Positions 13,101 through 42,529 of a stretch of DNA of 64,000 nt are shown piece after piece. Origin of the DNA: Linyphia triangularis (Eukaryota > Arthropoda > Arachnida > Araneae > Linyphiidae); the NCBI GenBank assembly GCA_963978545.1, contig OZ021722.1, forward strand, positions 38,271,365 to 38,335,364. Direction: 5' to 3'. The translations under genes were made by a program, and so were the position numbers. Each line of letters begins with the position of its first letter. Position 1 is the stretch's first letter. Below the pieces are notes generated by a model. It did no database searches and was not told the DNA's origin. It worked only from the letters and a program-made list of their open reading frames with translations.

Positions 13101-15598
13101 TTTTATAATTATTTTTTAAACATTGATTTTTTAAAGTTACTTATGTAATTTTATCTTCATTTTAAATACTTGCTTAAAATTTCCCTCAGAACGGGAAAAA
13201 AAAAAAAAACTACACAAAACACATGATTAAAGATAAATTTCTTAAAACTCTGGAGATATCCTAATCTTTTTTTTTTATTATTATATCCTGCTGATTTTGA
13301 ATGATTTTTTAGATAAATATACCATGTTTGCATTTAGTTTAAGACTTTAATAATAATGTACCTTTCTACTAAGTATTTATTCCGGGTTGCCATCTAAACA
13401 AATCGTGATGGTTTACAATACAAGTACTACAAATTAGGAAGAAAATATTTCAACATAATTTGAAATCGCAAGAAGTAATATTAAAAAAACTTACACAGTT
13501 AAAAAAAAGTTTCCAGCCAAACAAAAACATCTGCTCAGCCAGCAAAAGCAGACTATACATTATTCAACATGAAGTCTGAATGAATTCGTAAGCTTAAATC
13601 TTCTTTAACGAAAACGCTTATTTTGATTGCTTTTTATGCACCCCCACGCCAAAGTTTTGAAAAATTAAAAATAATGTTGCGAAAAGTAGTATGATTCAAT
13701 AGAAATAGATTTAGGTTTTAAAATATTCAATGGATACGAAATGTAATACATAACTATAAATCAAACTTTTAAGGTAGCCAATTGAAAAATCAATGCTAAA
13801 ATTAACCGTCTTGAAGCCCATGCCATCTGCACCTCACCCTCCTTGAAAATAATTCTGCCAGCGTCCAGGAGCTTTGTGTTTGACTTCTTTTTAAGTAATC
13901 ATTTCATTTTCACCCTTTTATATCTATCATATCTTTATATTCATACTATCAATATATATATCAGGACAATTTGCTCACAATTTTCCCACAAGAACGAAAC
14001 AAACTGAAAAGATTTTGTGTTCTAGAAATAATGAAAGTAGAACTGCAGGAATAAAAGATGTATCCCGATTAAATATAATCCTATAACTTTCAGAAAATAA
14101 ATTGCATTCTCGTGAAAAAACTTGCACAACTATATCAGTATAAAAATAACTAAGATTAGTTTTATTGATATTTACTAGTAGATGAATGTTGTTATTTGAG
14201 AAAATTAAATTTTTGATGAAAGGTATTGTTGAAGGTAATTAGAAGGAAGGTATTCACACACTATTATTGAGAAACCTTAAAAGAAAAGGAATTCACATAT
14301 TCCAATTCACCTTATCACCATTTAGACACTAAGCAAATAAAATTATGCGTTTTCATTAAAAGAGGCCATCGCCTATAAATTCGGAGAGCCGATAAAAATT
14401 AAGTGTAGAAAAATAAATATCGCTGCTTTTCTCTGGCTGATAGTTATTTTGAGGTAATTCAAGTAGAAGCCAGCAAGATGTTCAGAAGAGCTATCACTAC
14501 GAAATAAATTCTATGAAAAGAAGTTGCGTATTATTTTAATCCGAATCATTAACGATGTTAGAAGTGACTAGAAACCAAATTTCCGCAGAATCTTAGCATG
14601 TCTGATTATTACATCGTTATTATTGCATTTTGAAATCAAGACGAATTATATAATAATAAGAATAATAAAAGCTTTCTGTTAATTTCGAACTGTGGTCTTT
14701 GGGCAGGTGCCTCGTCTGCTCGTGCTGAAATCAGAAACTGCCCTTTTAGTAATTATTGTTTCTCTCATTCATACCGGACAACCTAATAATACGGAATGCT
14801 ATTACTAGAGTATAGAAAGAAATTATAATTTGTAACTTATCAGGAGAGGCTAAATCATTGTCTTCAAAAAGATCTCCTCCAGTGAGATAAAGTTATCGGA
14901 TGACAATTGGAACAATAGGTGGAATCCAAGATCAGCAAAGGGAAAACTAATCTACCTAAACATCTAAATTAGTTTTCTTAAAATTCTTATTCTAGGAAAT
15001 CTGCTATCGAATCGGTGAATATTAAACAATGGAAGATGGCATCGGTAAAAGATAAAAAAATTCAGTCGTGATTTATATTTTTGTCTAATAATAAGACTGG
15101 CTATTGAGGAATCGATAGAAAAAAATATAAATAGCATACATACCCTAAATTTATAAAATACTCTATTCTATGCTAGGCACATCTTGGAACACGATGATTA
15201 AAATACGGTATTTATGTTATATTTGTACAATTAAAACAAGGATTTAAGAAAGAAAAAAATCGTAAATTATAGTTATGCAGGAAAGTACAAAAAGTACTTT
15301 GGGGATTCGCAAGTAGTGTGATTTAAAAGTTTTGAAAAATTAATTAAAACACAATCGATAGATTGTAAATTAGATCCATTTAATCGATTTTAATTAAGAA
15401 AATAATTTTAAATTAATATTATGATAAGGATAAAACAGAAAAACTATTTTGCATGGTACTGAGGTAAAAATTCATGTACTCAAATTAATTTATTATTTTC
15501 TAAAATTTACAAAAGGTATTTTAATTATTGTTTTTGCTGATAAATAAGCATCTTCTCAATTGAATTTTTACGAAAAGAGGAGGTTAAGGAGAGTTGAA

Positions 15599-15611
15599 GG
15601 GGGGGGGGGGG
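15599..15611. repeat. Poly-G run (13 G)
   Basis: An uninterrupted run of about thirteen G bases in AT-rich sequence, preceded by purine-rich GGAGGTTAAGGAGAG. No gene is associated with it. Confidence 0.8.
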
Positions 15612-16427
15612 TGAGACATTTAATTGAAATGTAATTTCACAAAATAACAAACATTTTATTTTGAGAAATATTAACAAAGACACAAATTAAACATCTAATA
15701 ATTGGAAGGCCAAAGCGGATGAAAGGGTGTTTTTTTTTTAAATTTTTATTTTCACAATTGTTGAAGGCATTATGCTAGTTTCAGATATTTACTTCACTCT
15801 TTAATAGGTTTATTGAGAGATATTTTTAATGATGAAAGAGAACTGTTACAGAGTTATATACAAAAAATTGAAATTTGAAGAGCCCTCATCTGAAAAGTTA
15901 CTTTTAGATTATTAGCCTTAACTTACTCCATTTACCCCTTCAATTTATAAAAACATTTTTATATTAAATTTCCCAACATATTTAGAAATTTATGATTGAA
16001 AACTTTTTATTAAAATAATAACTGTAGATCTAGACCTTACAATTAGGTCAACTCTTAAGTGTCATAAACCAATGCCTTCTGTTTAATAGTAACTACTAAT
16101 TAAATGTGTGCAATTCTTTGCTAGCCATTTACAAGCATTCAAAAGAAAATGCTCATTTATTAGAATTCTTAGAAAGTAGATCAGGCATGTATATATCAAC
16201 TAGAATTAAAATGGCAAAGACACTAACAAACTATAGTGCTTGCTCAGTATATCACCAAGTAGTAGCACTGTTCGGAGAATGGGTTCATAACATAAACATG
16301 ATACACATTTTGAAGAGAATATAAGATTTCATTTGATATATAACTTGACTATTCAGGATGGAAAAAAAAATTCTTGACATTTTGAAGAATAAATTCATTT
16401 CAAAAATTTATTTAGTATATAAATATA

Positions 16428-18731
16428 AGGGTGCATCAAACACCCTTCTAGAAGCAAATCACTTTGTCCCCAATCTCAAAATTTTCTATTACCTGCAAAA
16501 AGTTACCATACTAATTCTTTTTGTTTTCCAAACAATTTTAAGAGGTCCACGAATAGTTGGAAATTTCAGATTTTTCACGTAAAATCACTAAATTCAGTAT
16601 TTTTCATTCTAAACTAGTTTCAGATTTTATTAACTACTAGAGGAACCATCCTTAAAGCGTGTTAAAGTATGCACTTGAATGTTTAAGTTCAATTACATTA
16701 CAATACATTTTAATATTTAGGTCATTAACATTTTTGGAGAACAACATAAACACAACTTTTATTATCACAAAGGTGATTCGCTCCATTTTTTTTTTTTACT
16801 CTGTCGATTATATGGTAACACTGTATTCTTTCTTCAAAGTGTTTTTGATCTTGGCAGAAAGATAACTTGTGATGATTAAAAAATAAATGGCTCCAAACTT
16901 AAAATTAATTTACAAGTATTGAGGTATATGACATCATATTGATGATGTTCAAGAAGTTTGGTCTAAATGGGAGTCACCAAAACTACTTCTTTCACAAAGT
17001 TGTTTTATGAAAAAGTAAATATCCCAATAATCAGTGAATGAAAAGCTTGAGAAAAAATGTATAAGACTTCACAATGATAATGCAAAATTAAGACCGCTAT
17101 CCTTAATCGTTTGTATCGAAAGCAACAGCAGATAGATCAAGAAGCCAAGTTGCAACATTGCAAGTTGCACCATTTGGTGATTTCAACTACCTGTAAGGAA
17201 CAGTGGTGCTTCCCTAAATATACGACTCTGTATTGAGATTCAAAACTTTCAACATCATTGCCTAATAAGTACAAAGCAGAAGAAAATATCACCAATGCAG
17301 TTGGAAACATTCACCAGCAAAAGATTCTTGATATATTAGCATATCCCCACGAAACTAATTGTACCTAAATAAGGCCCAATCATTGCTGACTTAATATACA
17401 AGCCGCTCACCTCTAGGCAATGCACACACATAATTGTGAACATGACGTTTGACACATCTTCTTCCAACACAGGCCTGTTATTGCTGCCTGCATCAGTGTA
17501 AAAAAGAAATTGAAGCATGAGCTTCTTTGGTCATCATGTTGTCATCATGTTGGAGAAATCATTTTGTCACATGCGTTTAATGATTTAAAGATTGAGTCTT
17601 CCAAGTCACTAGATATAACCTTGTTTAAACAATTTCAAGACAATTTTAATCATCTTGAATATTGTGATAGTGAATTGGAACTTTTTGACGCTCAGTCATT
17701 GAATGTACAAGCAAAAAGCATGATTGATATTCTTAGAGCCAGTGCAATCCATACAGCCAAATCTGCCATCAATTCTGGAATAAAGTGAGATGACTATATG
17801 GAGTTCATAAAGCTTTGCCTAATATATCTAAACTTTTCCAATATTACCTAAGCAGCAAAATTAAACTGACCAGGAGCCTTGCACAAAGCACATTGGATGA
17901 TAATTGTTTTATACAGTTAAAATTTGTCTTCTTGAGAAGCAAATACAACAACAAACTGCTGGCATAATAACTTCCAAAATAATAGGTTGCCAATCTGTGT
18001 GACTTTGCCAACTTTGTTACTCTCATTTACAGTGGTGGATAACCTGCGATTCTGCCATAAACACTCCTTTGAACAACCAACATATGCTTCATTCTCTTAC
18101 ATTTATACACTAGGCTGTCCACTACGTTATATGAGAGTACAATTAACACTTTTAAAAACCATTACTGTTATTTTACAGAAGAAATTGTGCCATTGGCCCT
18201 TTGGAGCGGTAAAGTTCTACCACAAGAACGAAAAGCCATCACTAATGCCAATGTTAGCTACAAAACCAAATTCCACGGATACGACTTTTAAATTGCAAGG
18301 TAGATAAGGTATGAATTTTGATAAAACCCAATTTCCAAAAAATCTCTCTCTAAATACAACTCTTTACAAGATGGACAAAAACAGAGAGATCTGGGAAAAC
18401 GGTTAAAATTGACTAAACGAGTGTACTTATATGAATCAAATTGAAATTAGAAAATTAATGGTAGGATATAAAGGATTATATATCCTTTAATTATATCACA
18501 AAACAGTATTTCATTAGAATATACATTTAATTTTTTTTTTTACTCGTGATGCATATTTTTTTAGAATTTTCATTTTTATTGTATATTCCAAAGGCCGGTG
18601 GACCACATAGATTTTTTTAAATTTTTAAAAACTTTTATGTATGATATTTCTTTAGCATTTCGAACAAAAAAAACTTGGGGACAGACCATTTCCACAAATT
18701 TTTTAAAAACACGGGGCATTTGATGCACCCT
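16428..18731 (+). mobile_element. DNA transposon with TIRs beginning AGGGTGCATCAAA
   Basis: The left end reads AGGGTGCATCAAACACCC (16428-16445). The right end, read inward on the other strand, is AGGGTGCATCAAATGCCCC (18731-18713). A second inverted match, TGTCCCCAA at about 16466 and TTGGGGACA at about 18674, extends the inverted ends. The 2.3 kb interior carries a decayed transposase in plus orientation. No clear target-site duplication is visible because both flanks are AT-rich. The superfamily is not certain. Confidence 0.75.
17480..18310 (+). pseudogene. Decayed transposase-like gene inside the AGGGTGCATCAAA transposon
   Basis: The best preserved part is 17510-17788, with ELLWSSCCHHVGEIILSHAF (Cys-His-His and acidic motif), then SKSLDITLFKQF, a segment rich in the pattern of long mobile-element ORFs of many arthropods. 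After an in-frame stop the similarity continues as DDYMEFIKLCLIYL and then, past further stops, GALHKAHWM. I recall the same order of motifs (CRHH...E, DYKEF, PGAMHxARWM) from a widespread transposase-like family in arthropods and cnidarians. Several stops and at least one frameshift break the gene, so it is dead. The left part of the element (about 17080-17480) probably holds the worn N-terminal region. Family naming would need a profile search. Confidence 0.6.
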
Positions 18732-19215
18732 AATACATATATATAAAATCTAAAATGCATTAATCTTATAAAAAAATTAAACATTAAAATCACAAAAATA
18801 ACCAAAATTAAAATGCCATTTTAACTTTCTTGCTTGAAATTAAATAAGTAGGATTTTTGGGCAACCATATTGAGAAAGAAAACTTATTTTCCTTTTACAC
18901 AATGTAGTAAACTAAAAATCAGTCATAAACATGATCTGCATCAGATATACACTACAACTTTTTCCACATTTAAAATTGGGTAACATTGACATGAAAAATA
19001 AAGCTAGGAAGGGATTATTTTCCACAATACAACATTGAATTTTTCTATAGTTAAAACATGTCAATTATATAATTCAGTAAGTAAGATTAATGCAGGTTCA
19101 TCACATATAAAAAAAAATCTGACAGTATTATCATAGGGATGTAGAAATGCTAATTGGAGAAAATATTAAATGACATTCTTTGATGCATCAAATACGATTT
19201 ATTTGGTACTTATAT

Positions 19216-19610
19216 CAGGGTTCCCACTCAAATTACAGAATGGAAATCAATGACTTTTAAGGTCCAACCTAACTAATGTTTTCAAGGACCTTTGAAAATT
19301 TGTTTTCAGGCCTCATGTCTATATATAAATTTTTAATAAAGTATATTCTACCAAAAAAGTTACAAGTTGGTGGATGCATAATACAAATATGTCAGAGAAT
19401 TCCAATACAATGCAGATAAGTGGTGGTCACGTGGGGATAGCAAGTTGTATTTCTATAACTTTTGCAGTTGGGCACACAACATTCTTAAAAATTAAGAACT
19501 TCTAAGCATTTCAATTACTTTTAAGCACCTCTAACCATTTTCAAGCACTTTCAAGGCCTTGAAAACAAGTTAAAAAATATTAATCACTTTTAATGACTGT
19601 AGGAACCCTC
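19216..19610. mobile_element. hAT-type MITE
   Basis: The ends are CAGGGTTCCCACTC at the left and, read inward, GAGGGTTCCTACAG at the right. They enclose 395 bases without coding potential. Internal motifs such as AAGCACTTTCAAGGCCTTGA recall non-autonomous hAT elements. The flanks are TATA-rich, so an exact 8-bp duplication cannot be read. Confidence 0.6.
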
Positions 19611-19811
19611 TATATGTATTATCCAGTTGGCCATTAGCAAGACAAAAGTTTGGCAATGGGTTCCTTCAATCTAATGGTCAGCAAACCACAGCTTGTGAGC
19701 TTCATGTGGTTCTTCAGCCACTTGAGTGCAATTCTGCCATGATAAAATAAGTATGATGTGTCAAATTAGTTGCTACTTGGCAACAAAGAAGAAGAAATTG
19801 AAAGACGAATT

Positions 19812-19990
19812 AGGTTGGTGTTGGTTTGTATGCTCAACGATCTATTTTTGTGTACAATAACGGCAAATTATGTCGATACCTACAACTTACCGTGAACTTC
19901 GAGCCACAACAAACATTCATGCCTAAACTCAGAGAGAGCAAGAGCACTAATCCCACAGCTATCAGGTGGGGAAAGACGAATTAAGATTCC
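19812..19990 (-). repeat. Old copy of a tRNA-derived SINE
   Basis: This stretch matches 51812-51985 along most of its length, for example CAACGA(T/C)CTATTTTT and CACAAC(A/G)AACAT(T/C)CA. The family shares its 3' part with the young SINE at 22349-22530. It lies in minus orientation and is worn, with no readable flanking duplication. Confidence 0.55.
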
Positions 19991-20504
19991 AGAGATCCAG
20001 ACGGTTCGCATTTATACAAATCTAAAATGGTCTTTTGGCCTGCCTTATTTGTCAAGAAAAATTGGGGCATAACAAGAATTCAATTTTGAAAAGATACTTC
20101 ACAACTAAAACCGTATAGTTCTTTTGTGTAAATAAATAAGATTATTATGACATCTGGTTTAATTTCGTGTTGGTAGCTAGTTAAAACCAACTACTAAAAA
20201 CATGTTTGTGGAAAAAAAAGGCGTCTCTCAAAAGAAATCTTAATCATTGAATAGCTGATCTTTGGCTCGTTTGATTAATGAGTTTGTCGACAACTGCTTT
20301 AATTATACTAAATGGTCGGCCCGACAGATGCCCAGATGAGACATTTTACATGAAGGCCTTGACAAGTCCAAACTAAACGGTTTGAACTTTTTTCCTCAAC
20401 AAATAAAATTTCCATCAGTCTGCAGGATAGTACGCAAATACCATTTATTTCAATATTTTACATATATGAAATAATACTCAAATTTTGGTAAAAGCACAGA
20501 TCAT

Positions 20505-20702
20505 TCTTGAGTACTTCAAAACCACCTGTGGTATTAGACAATGGTTTGGAAACTACTGGTATAATTAGGCAATACAACCCTAACAAAGCAATTCGAATAA
20601 CTTCTATCACATATTTGTACACCTTAAAATAGATTTGATAAAGAGATACAACCTTATTTACCACAGTCTTCAGACTACAGGTGGTTTTGAAGTACTTAAG
20701 TA
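20505..20702. mobile_element. Small MITE with ~24-bp inverted ends
   Basis: GAGTACTTCAAAACCACCTG near 20510 is repeated in inverted form as CAGGTGGTTTTGAAGTACTT near 20678. The arms are close to identical over about 24 bases. The interior has no coding capacity. Confidence 0.65.
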
Positions 20703-22334
20703 GAGAACACATGCAATGTGGAAATTTCTGGAAACTTTCCTTGTCTTTAATTTAAAAAATAAATGTTTTCAAATAGTACCCCCTTCTCCTCCCTCCTGAA
20801 ACAGTTTTTTTAGCAGTCATAATTGGGAATCAGCTGTTTAATTTTAGTTCTGCAATCACAGTTATCAAATAGCGTCAGTCGTGAGCAGCAAGTACTAAAA
20901 TTAGAGCAGTTTTAACAGAACAAATAAATAATCGTTCAGAAATAAGCGGTATTTCTCTTTAAGTCTAAATAATTGTAACTGCCAAGTCATTACGTTCGAA
21001 TTTAAAAAAAAATTAAAAATAAAGCTTCAATAAATGTCTAATACTTAATCAATGAAAAGCATACAATCCTTTGATTTCTCAAAGTTTAAAGTTTATAATA
21101 CTCACCACTTTTCAAATTGTAATTGTAACTTTGAAGTTATCCATTAGAAAACTCACGCAGCTTCAAGTCAAAAAATTATCCAGTGGAGAAAATCACAAGT
21201 TCAATATCTTTACATACAAGAAATACCTTTAAAGAAGAACAACGATTGAAAGTATCTAAAAATATAAACGGACGTATATTTCCATACACAACTGTCACTC
21301 AAGCTTAGAATGATGCTGTTTGGGTGTTGGGACTGTTTGGTGTTTTCTGTTGTGTTTGAGATTGTCTCATAGCTACGTAACACATGCTGTGAACTTATGT
21401 AGACACAGTTGAAGTCAGTTTTGGATGAATTTACTAATGATAGTACTTATGTGACGTCAGACTACTTGAAAGTGATTGAGTAACTTTGTATTTTATTGTT
21501 TGGGAAGTTGCATGAATCACAGTTTGCATTCAATGTTATATGGAATGTAAATTTCACTTATGGTATCTATTCGGTTTCAATAGTTTCGTGTTTCAATCTG
21601 TAAACTGTAAGCTAAAATCCTTTTGAAATCTAAAAATACAAAAAACATTTCCCCAACAGAACTATAATTATTATTTCGATACCCAAAGGTTATATCAATT
21701 GCATTTTTAATAGGAGAAAAGAAAAATGTCTTTTACAATAAAACGATTGATATGCCAGACCACTTTTATGTGTTATGTGAATGTTAAAAAGAATGCAACT
21801 GAATCATGCTAGATGAACCTGGAGCATGTAATTAGTTGTCAATTCGTATTTTTATCGAATGGTCCAAAGGAAATATAATAATTAAGAAGTAGTAAGAGTT
21901 GTGACATCAGAAGCAAAGGGTTCATATTACTCTCGTTATTTCCGGAATTGTTTCTTAGCAATCATTGGAATTTCAAACTGCAACTGTGTTCGAGATTTTG
22001 CGGGACATTTAAGATCTTGTTTGTAAACATTACGTTTTTTTATTTTTATTTTAGTAAAATTCTGAAATGCGTTACATCTAATTTTAAGAAGATTGATAAA
22101 TAAGCCTATAAAATATATACACTTTTTAAAGTGCATTACTCAACTAACAATCGAAATAAATAGATCCAAGTTTAAAATTTTCTAAATACAGTGTTTAATG
22201 TTTATCTTTTATTCAGGTGAAGGTTATTTTTTTCTATCTTTAAAAGCATTAGAAATATTTGAAGATGTTTAATGAAAATGTTTGAAATAAAATGATCTAC
22301 GGAATGAATACGGGGATTTTGCTTCTTCATTTTT
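20703..22334. other. Gene-free stretch
   Basis: AT-rich sequence between the MITE and the young SINE. I see no exon, RNA gene or element with definable ends. Confidence 0.45.
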
Positions 22335-22348
22335 CCTTTGTTTCAATG
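22335..22348. repeat. Target-site duplication of the SINE, left copy
   Basis: CCTTTGTTTCAATG, repeated exactly at 22531-22544, brackets the SINE. A perfect 14-bp direct repeat is the mark of LINE-driven (target-primed) insertion and indicates a recent event. Confidence 0.9.
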
Positions 22349-22530
22349 GCCGACCAAACGGTATAGTGGTTAGCGTGCTGGCTTCTAGACCGCGAGGTTG
22401 CGGGTTCGAGTCCCGTGTTTGGCATGGGTGTTTGTAAATGTATGTTGGTTTGTTAAATGACGAAATGTTTCGGCGCATTATAGCCCTCGTGTTGCTGACG
22501 GCGCCAGATAATCTGAATACAACCAACCAA
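22349..22530 (+). repeat. tRNA-derived SINE, recent insertion
   Basis: The 5' part is tRNA-like. It has an A-box-like TATAGTGGTTAGCGTGCTGG, a perfect B box GGTTCGAGTCC, and acceptor-like ends CCAAAC...GTTTGG. The tRNA-unrelated body follows and ends in ACAACCAACCAA. A 14-bp perfect duplication flanks the element. The anticodon and D arms do not fold well and there is a long 3' body, so it is a SINE transcribed from an internal RNA polymerase III promoter and not a functional tRNA gene. On the minus strand it yields the spurious peptide TRDSNPQPRGLEAS, a phrase often found mis-annotated as protein. Confidence 0.88.
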
Positions 22531-22544
22531 CCTTTGTTTCAATG
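22531..22544. repeat. Target-site duplication of the SINE, right copy
   Basis: Exact copy of the 14 bases at 22335-22348. Confidence 0.9.
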
Positions 22545-23488
22545 ATAAATAATATGATATTGTAATCTTTCAATTCTCACTTTCTAGTGTAACATATACA
22601 AGAAATGAATTCAGATGGGGTTAATTTGTTATGGTTACCCCTGTAATTTGAAAACGTCCAGATGTATCAACAATGCCAGCTACTAAATATCTCTGGTGCT
22701 GGTTAGAATGTGCTTTACGGTCCTCATTTTTTTTTTTTTTTATTATTATTTTGCCACAAAGTTGAATTGGACATCAGACTACAGATTTGCAAAAATGGAT
22801 ATCAAGTTGGAATGGAACCATAACTACGGGTTATCATATTTGGCGCAAAATCGCCAAGGGACCGTAAAGGCCATTTTAACCGTTCTAAGAATATTTTCTT
22901 TGCAAAATCAAATTTTGCCATAATTTCTGTCTTAGTGAAAATGTTTTACATATAGTGAATAACTTTATTTATTCAGTAATATATACTTTCTCTTCAGAAT
23001 TGTTCCTTTCCTGAGAATATCTCAAATCTACATAGTTCCAAGTAATACATTATTTCAATGTGTGCATCAAGCTCATAAAAATCTTAATTTTACTAGAATT
23101 TTATTACAATTACAATACTGTATAAACTTATACAACTGAATTCAACGTGGTTACTTATTAAACTTTATAGGGATTAACAAAGCCATTAAAACATATGTTC
23201 AGTGTTGCATGTCACTGCTTAAATTATAAATGCATAATCTTTTTTTTTATTCTTTTAAAGTTATAATTACATTTTCTATCTGTTGTGTAAATTTATTCAG
23301 TTATAGCTTGTGTTTTAATTTTTCATTCAAGTATTCTAATAGCATAACCTTTGATTAAATGAATAAAATCTGAATTTACTATATAAATTTAGTGCATTGA
23401 TAGGTTTTTCAGAAAATAGTAGCGCCTAGTATCATTTAAAGTAGATGTTTTAGTATTTTACAACTCTTGAAATTTTCCCTTCTTTTAG
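22545..23488 (+). other. Upstream region of PORCN (presumed promoter or 5' UTR intron)
   Basis: AT-rich sequence with no recognised gene. It ends with TTCCCTTCTTTTAG at 23488, a good splice acceptor two bases before the PORCN start codon. That suggests an upstream non-coding first exon, which I could not place. Confidence 0.4.
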
Positions 23489-23489
23489 C

Positions 23490-40588
<17,099 letters not shown>

Positions 40589-40672
40589 TCATTGATTGAT
40601 AAAGGGGATAAATCAATTTGTGTATTTAAGGATTGTTGAATGATAGTAAAATCAAACGCATAAAAATAGCAT

Positions 40673-40680
40673 GTGCCACC
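40673..40680. repeat. 8-bp target duplication GTGCCACC, left copy
   Basis: Identical to 42522-42529. It marks a clean hAT insertion just after the PORCN stop codon. Confidence 0.9.
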
Positions 40681-42521
40681 TAGGCCTGGGCGATGTTAAC
40701 ATTTCTGCATCACAATATATCGGGAAGCAAACATCACGATGTTAACTATATATTTTTTTTACAAAATACTATAAAACAACGTTTTCATAACACGCTATGT
40801 AGCCGAAAGTTATGCTTACTTAGCTTTGCATAACATGAGCAGCGACCGAATTACTTTCAGAGGGATACACAAAGCACCCAAGGGGTATAAGCCGGTTATT
40901 TTTTTATTTTTTTTGGTTTAATCCTGATTTTTCAATTTCTCTATCTTAATGAAATTTTACTTTGTTGTTATCCACGGAAGGAGAGGAGGGGATGGGGGGG
41001 AGGGGGGGAGTACAAGTGCACTTCCTGGCGGTGCCCATGTTACTTTAGTTATTGGATATTCTTAATTATTAAATCAAAAACATACTTTATAATGAATATT
41101 TTATTACTTACTATATACAATATAACTATTAAACAATAAAAATAAAATTAATGCATAACATTTAAAATTCTAATGATCTTTATTTTGTGCCAAAAAAATC
41201 TGCATTTCAGCATTTTTAAGAAGCAATGTTGGATTGAGTAATTAATCTTATGGAAAAAAAACTTTATTCAAATCGTACAAACTGAAAAAAAATTATAAAA
41301 CATTTATTTACTTACGAGTCAGAAGAGAAAATCCTTCAATGTAAATGGGAAAAAAATCGTTAATAAGTATTTAAGCAATCAAACTAGAGAAACAACTGTG
41401 ATCCATCCATGCACTAGTTCATACTGACTTTGGCAGATATAACAAACCATCATAGTAATAAACAACCTGATTATCTTAACTGGGTAAGAACTAGACATAA
41501 ATTACCACGCAAGAATACCGCAATCCCCTTGAGTTAATAAATAAAGCAAAGCTCTCAAAGGGTAAAAATGTTAAGATAAAAAAATCCTGAAGTTAATGTA
41601 AAAAATTTAAAAATACTAAAATGTAATATTTTATTTTTTCCAAGTTAGAGAGAAAAAAAATCAAAAATGAAACACAAAAAGTTTAGGAAATACTCAATTG
41701 AATTCCAAAAATAGAATATCAAGGCCTTTTATCTGATGACAAATTAAATAAAAATCAAAACGTTTTTCATGAGTTGAGTGAACAACAACAAAAAAAATTT
41801 CAAACAATAAAAGGAATACTTCTTTCATCGAATCTCCAATATTACTAGACTAACTGGCGCCTGAAAACCACCTCGTAATTTCAATACTTAGCTGTAAAAA
41901 CGAAATAGGAAATAAACGCAAGACCTACAAAAAAATATATATACATTGTAAAATTGAATTATAATTTCAACATGTCATACGTGCTTTTTTCCCTGAAACG
42001 TGCACTTTTTTCCAACTTTATTTTAAATTTCAAAAGCCAGGGGATGCAAAAGCGAATGCAACATGTAATAAGTGATTAAGTGCGCGATGCCATCTGTGGC
42101 GTTTTGTTTCTATTCAATCATGGAAACATCGCACATACCGGATACGATTACCACGATGCCGATACAGTAAAAGCGAATGGAAATCGTCTCAAATGGCGCG
42201 GTGTAGCTGTTACACTACGTTTCTATACAGTCTTGGATACACCGCGCATATGCAGGGAGGATTACTGCGATTTGGTGAAGAATCGTGTCTCAAACGGCGC
42301 GGTGTCGACGGTTTTAATACGTTTCTATAGTATTTTAGAAACACCGTGCATGAATCGTGGCATCATTGGTTCTTCGTCCTTGAAGTGCTAGGCAATGAGT
42401 GTATCGCGTTCTCGTCAAAAAAGATCGCGATGTATCGGTTTAGGGAAAATAGTGACACCGGTTTGACGATGTTGATTTGACACCGGTTTTAGACGATGTA
42501 TCGATACATCGCCCAAGCCTA
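40681..42521. mobile_element. Non-autonomous hAT transposon in the PORCN 3' flank
   Basis: Ends TAGGCCTGGGCGATGTTAAC and, read inward, TAGGCTTGGGCGATGTATCG are inverted over about 18 bases. GTGCCACC is duplicated perfectly on both sides, the 8-bp size typical of hAT. The 1.84 kb interior shows no transposase. It has a purine-rich G tract at about 40974-41015 and a subterminal tandem repeat at 42080-42360. It sits 84 bp after the PORCN stop. No AATAAA is seen between the stop and the insertion, so it probably lies in the 3' UTR. ATTAAA occurs only beyond it, at about 42592. Confidence 0.88.
42080..42360. repeat. Subterminal tandem repeat within the hAT element, period about 115 bp
   Basis: Three units carry (A/G)TTTCTAT...(C/T)ACCG(C/T)GCAT and CTCAAA(T/C)GGCGCGGTGT-type blocks. 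It is GC-richer than the surroundings and produces a 103-codon spurious frame. Subterminal repeats of hAT elements usually serve as transposase-binding sites. Confidence 0.6.
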
Positions 42522-42529
42522 GTGCCACC
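42522..42529. repeat. 8-bp target duplication GTGCCACC, right copy
   Basis: Exact match to 40673-40680. Confidence 0.9.

Larger units (their letters stand above)
2763..16427. other. Gene-free AT-rich stretch
   Basis: I find no exon with a recognisable domain here on either strand. The frames present are short, lack splice context and have the composition of random AT-rich sequence. The stretch holds homopolymers, short AT runs, and a less AT-rich patch at about 7820-8420 noted separately. Unrecognised regulatory elements or non-coding exons cannot be excluded. Confidence 0.5.

Noticed and set aside
22355..22426. Functional tRNA gene
   Set aside because: The B box is perfect, but the D and anticodon arms pair poorly, the acceptor has a mismatch, and a SINE body with a 14-bp duplication follows.
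22269..22526. 85-codon minus frame containing TRDSNPQPRGLEAS
   Set aside because: It is the antisense reading of the tRNA-derived SINE, a known source of false proteins, and has no splice or conservation support.
42080..42391. 103-codon plus frame
   Set aside because: It arises from the GC-rich subterminal tandem repeat of the hAT element.
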